Under the pieces are notes generated by a model. The model saw nothing but the letters and a program-made list of their open reading frames with translations. It was not told the origin of the DNA and ran no database searches. The translations under genes were made by a program, and so were the position numbers. A stretch of 8,893 bases of DNA, from the NCBI GenBank assembly GCA_947474415.1, contig CANJKD010000058.1:1-8893 (forward strand), given 5' to 3'. The stretch comes from Burkholderiales bacterium. Lineage in GTDB: Bacteria; Pseudomonadota; Gammaproteobacteria; Burkholderiales; Burkholderiaceae_C. The first letter of the stretch is position 1. The number at the start of each line of letters is the position of its first letter. This document shows positions 6,942-8,893 of this stretch, one piece after another.

Positions 6942-8615
6942 TTGACTTCCCCGAACCCCGCCCTTGTCACCCAGCGTGCCGCGCAGCGGCTGCCGCGCGT
7001 GGCACTGTTGCTGTTCTGTGCCGCCTACGTGCTGCCAGGTCTGTTCGGGCGCGGCCCCTGGAAGAATGCCGACATCACGGCCTTTGGCTACATGCTGAGC
7101 ATCGCGCAAGGCCACAGTTCCTGGATCGCACCCACCGTGGGCGGCTTGCCTGCCGACGCCGCACTGCTGCCCTACTGGCTTGGCGCCTCGTTCATCAAGC
7201 TGCTCGGGCCATGGCTCGAGCCCGCCCTGGCGGCACGCATTCCATTCGCGCTGCTGCTGGTGCTGACGCTCGTGCTGACCTGGTACGCCACCTACCATTT
7301 GGCCCGCACGGAAGCCGCCCAACCACTGCCCTTTGCGTTTGGCGGCGAAGCCAGCCCGATCGACTACGCCCGAGCCATCGCCGACGGAGCGTTACTCGCG
7401 CTGATCGCCTCACTCGGGTTGCTTCAACTGGGCCATGAGACAACGCCCGAACTCATGCAGCTTGCCAGTGTCGCCCTGTTTGTTTACGCATTGGCCGCGA
7501 GCCCGTTCCTCGCGGTTCAGTCCAGGCTGGGGGTACTCGCCGCCCTGCCCGCGCTGGCCGCCAGCGGTGCCCCGAGCATCGCACTCGCACTGAGCGCCGT
7601 GGGCGCGCTGATCTGTCGCCACTCGGGTTACGAGCCCGCGCGGCGGTTCGTCCCCTGGATCGTGGCCAGCGGACTGGCAGCGTCTCTGATCGCCACCGTG
7701 CTTCACGCCTGGGCCCTGCGCGTGGGCGTGAATGGGCTGCTGCACGGGCATGTCTGGGATCTGCTGCGGCTGATGATCTGGTTCACGTGGCCAGCATGGC
7801 CACTGGCCGTCTGGACCGTCTGGCGCTGGCGTGGCCACCTGTGGGACCGGCACATCTCGATCCCGCTCGGTTGCGTTGGCGTGAGCTTGTTGGCATGCAT
7901 CACGATGGGTGGCTCCGACCGTGCCCTGATGCTGGGGCTGCCGCCGCTGGCCGTGCTGGCCGCCTTTGCACTGCCAACGTTGCAGCGCGCTGCCGCATCG
8001 GCAATCGACTGGTTTTCAGTCGCATTCTTCACGGTCTTCGCAGCGACGATCTGGGTTATCTACGTGTCGATACGGACCGGTATGCCAGCCCAACCGGCCT
8101 TGAATATCGAGCGGCTGGCGCCTGGGTATCCACACAGTTTCACGCTAGGCGCCCTGCTGCCGGCGCTCGGCGCCACACTCGCGTGGTTGTGGCTGGTCAA
8201 ATGGCGCACAGGCCGCAGCCGGCATCCGCTCTGGAAAAGCCTGGTACTGCCAGCCAGTGGCGTGGCCTTGTGCTGGTTGTTGGTGATGACCTTGCTGCTT
8301 CCGCCACTCGACCATGCCCGTGGCTACCGGTCGTTGATGGAACGGATCGCTCGGCATGTGCCGCACGGTTTCTGCGTGGCGGCCCCGGGCATCCCGGTGG
8401 CCGAGGTGGTCGCGCTGGAATATCTGGGCGGTTACCGGGTCGATGCCGTTACCCCAGCCGGCGAAACGAGATGCGAATTCTTGCTGCACCTGGAAGCGCA
8501 GCGCGCCGCTGGCGGGCCCGGCCCAGCCTGGCGGTTGCTGGCCCGCGAACGGCGCAACGCCAGCGGCGAGGAAATCAGCGCGATCTACAAGCGCGCGGGC
8601 CCGGCTCGGCGGTGA
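6942..8615 (+). CDS. GT39/ArnT-like membrane glycosyltransferase family protein
   Basis: About 557 residues from TTG 6942. The protein has roughly 12-13 hydrophobic segments, from RVALLLFCAAYVLPGLFG near the N-terminus to VALCWLLVMTLLLPPL, then a soluble C-terminal domain of about 110 residues (from DHARGYRSL onward). The first loop carries GRGPWKNADITAFGYM and the second hydrophobic stretch has ALLPYWLGASFIKLLG, resembling the acidic first loop and the PPLYYWLGA-type motif of GT39/ArnT enzymes. Those use polyprenyl-phosphate-linked sugars at the inner membrane; donor and acceptor cannot be told here. The start is unclear: no in-frame ATG occurs before the first loop, and the open frame extends to 6876 inside the rpmE2 terminator, so TTG 6942 (without a clear Shine-Dalgarno) or GTG 6882 are candidates. 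It is convergent with the PhoR-like gene. The family call is moderate because the catalytic Asp/Glu pair is not certain. Confidence 0.78.
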   Translation: MTSPNPALVTQRAAQRLPRVALLLFCAAYVLPGLFGRGPWKNADITAFGYMLSIAQGHSSWIAPTVGGLPADAALLPYWLGASFIKLLGPWLEPALAARIPFALLLVLTLVLTWYATYHLARTEAAQPLPFAFGGEASPIDYARAIADGALLALIASLGLLQLGHETTPELMQLASVALFVYALAASPFLAVQSRLGVLAALPALAASGAPSIALALSAVGALICRHSGYEPARRFVPWIVASGLAASLIATVLHAWALRVGVNGLLHGHVWDLLRLMIWFTWPAWPLAVWTVWRWRGHLWDRHISIPLGCVGVSLLACITMGGSDRALMLGLPPLAVLAAFALPTLQRAAASAIDWFSVAFFTVFAATIWVIYVSIRTGMPAQPALNIERLAPGYPHSFTLGALLPALGATLAWLWLVKWRTGRSRHPLWKSLVLPASGVALCWLLVMTLLLPPLDHARGYRSLMERIARHVPHGFCVAAPGIPVAEVVALEYLGGYRVDAVTPAGETRCEFLLHLEAQRAAGGPGPAWRLLARERRNASGEEISAIYKRAGPARR

Positions 8616-8622
8616 CCACGGA

Positions 8623-8893
8623 TCAGCCGGACACCCTTTCCGCATGACCGACAGGTGCCACCGAATTCCCGGCTGCAGGCACATGCTCGACGTCGCGCAC
8701 CCGGGCAGCCGGCAACGCGAGGCGGAAGCATGATCCTCTGCCGAGTTCACTGCGAATGTCAAGTTCACCGCCGTGCCTCTGCACCACATGCTTCACGATC
8801 GCCAACCCGAGCCCCGTCCCGCCGGTGTCACGTGAGCGGCTGCCGTCGACACGGTAGAAACGCTCGGTGAGCCGTGGCACGTGTTCGCGCGCA
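8623..8893 (-). CDS. phoR: PhoR-like sensor histidine kinase, C-terminal fragment
   Basis: The window holds only the last 89 residues of this minus-strand gene; its 5' part lies beyond the right edge. The fragment begins [16 protein letters not shown] and continues with [17 protein letters not shown], the F box and G2 box of the HATPase_c ATP-binding domain. The combination [14 protein letters not shown] is characteristic of PhoR, which autophosphorylates and signals to PhoB to induce phosphate-starvation genes. After the ATPase fold (to about [11 protein letters not shown]) there is a short tail of about 30 residues of low similarity to anything recognised. The first Met-like codon (GTG 8880) is internal, not the real start. 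The stop is 7 bases from that of the convergent membrane protein gene. PhoR rather than another histidine kinase is inferred from the F-box wording; the sensor domains and phoB are not visible. Confidence 0.88.
   Translation of the reverse strand, partial: AREHVPRLTERFYRVDGSRSRDTGGTGLGLAIVKHVVQRHGGELDIRSELGRGSCFRLALPAARVRDVEHVPAAGNSVAPVGHAERVSG

Noticed and set aside
6031..6942. 303-codon minus-strand open frame opposite rho and rpmE2
   Set aside because: It lies antisense to the invariant Rho ATPase core and to L31, so its openness comes from their codon bias; no domain or ribosome binding site supports it.
7787..8647. 286-codon plus-strand open frame overlapping the membrane protein
   Set aside because: It is a +1-type shadow of the glycosyltransferase-like gene, whose frame gives regular hydrophobic helices; this frame is Arg/Ala rich without domains.

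Overview
The window reads as chromosomal DNA from a high-GC betaproteobacterium of the order Burkholderiales, probably near the Rubrivivax/Leptothrix/Roseateles group. This is inferred from the strong G/C third-position bias, the character of Rho and thioredoxin, the trx-rho-rpmE (type B L31) order, and a PhoR-like kinase tail nearby. The genus cannot be fixed from sequence reading alone.

Left part, minus strand (1-4337): two consecutive signalling genes about 45 bases apart, read right to left as a likely operon. The promoter-proximal gene (about 4337-2382) encodes a proline-rich N-terminus, a degenerate protein-kinase fold and an HDOD domain. The second (2336 to beyond base 1) encodes a kinase with an intact Hanks-type catalytic set, an HDOD domain and the beginning of a GAF-like domain cut by the window edge. 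They look like tandem paralogues in which one copy has lost the catalytic residues, so a pseudokinase/kinase pair sharing an HDOD output module is the most unusual content here.

Middle, plus strand (4557-6813): thioredoxin, transcription terminator Rho, and ribosomal protein bL31 type B. Thioredoxin and rho are separated by a 307-base leader that is C-rich and G-poor in places. A perfect TATAAT overlaps the thioredoxin stop codon, which suggests rho has its own promoter and a long, possibly autoregulated leader. A second TATAAT just after the rho stop probably drives rpmE2 through a short 5' UTR with two tandem small hairpins. An intrinsic terminator closes rpmE2.

Right part: a multi-spanning membrane protein of the GT39/ArnT-like glycosyltransferase type (plus strand, to 8615) runs convergently into the 3' end of a PhoR-like sensor histidine kinase (minus strand, 8623 to the window edge), with only 7 bases between the stop codons.

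Most of the window is housekeeping. The accessory-like interest lies in the paired kinase/HDOD genes, the 15-bp coding repeat, and the untranslated leaders of rho and rpmE2.
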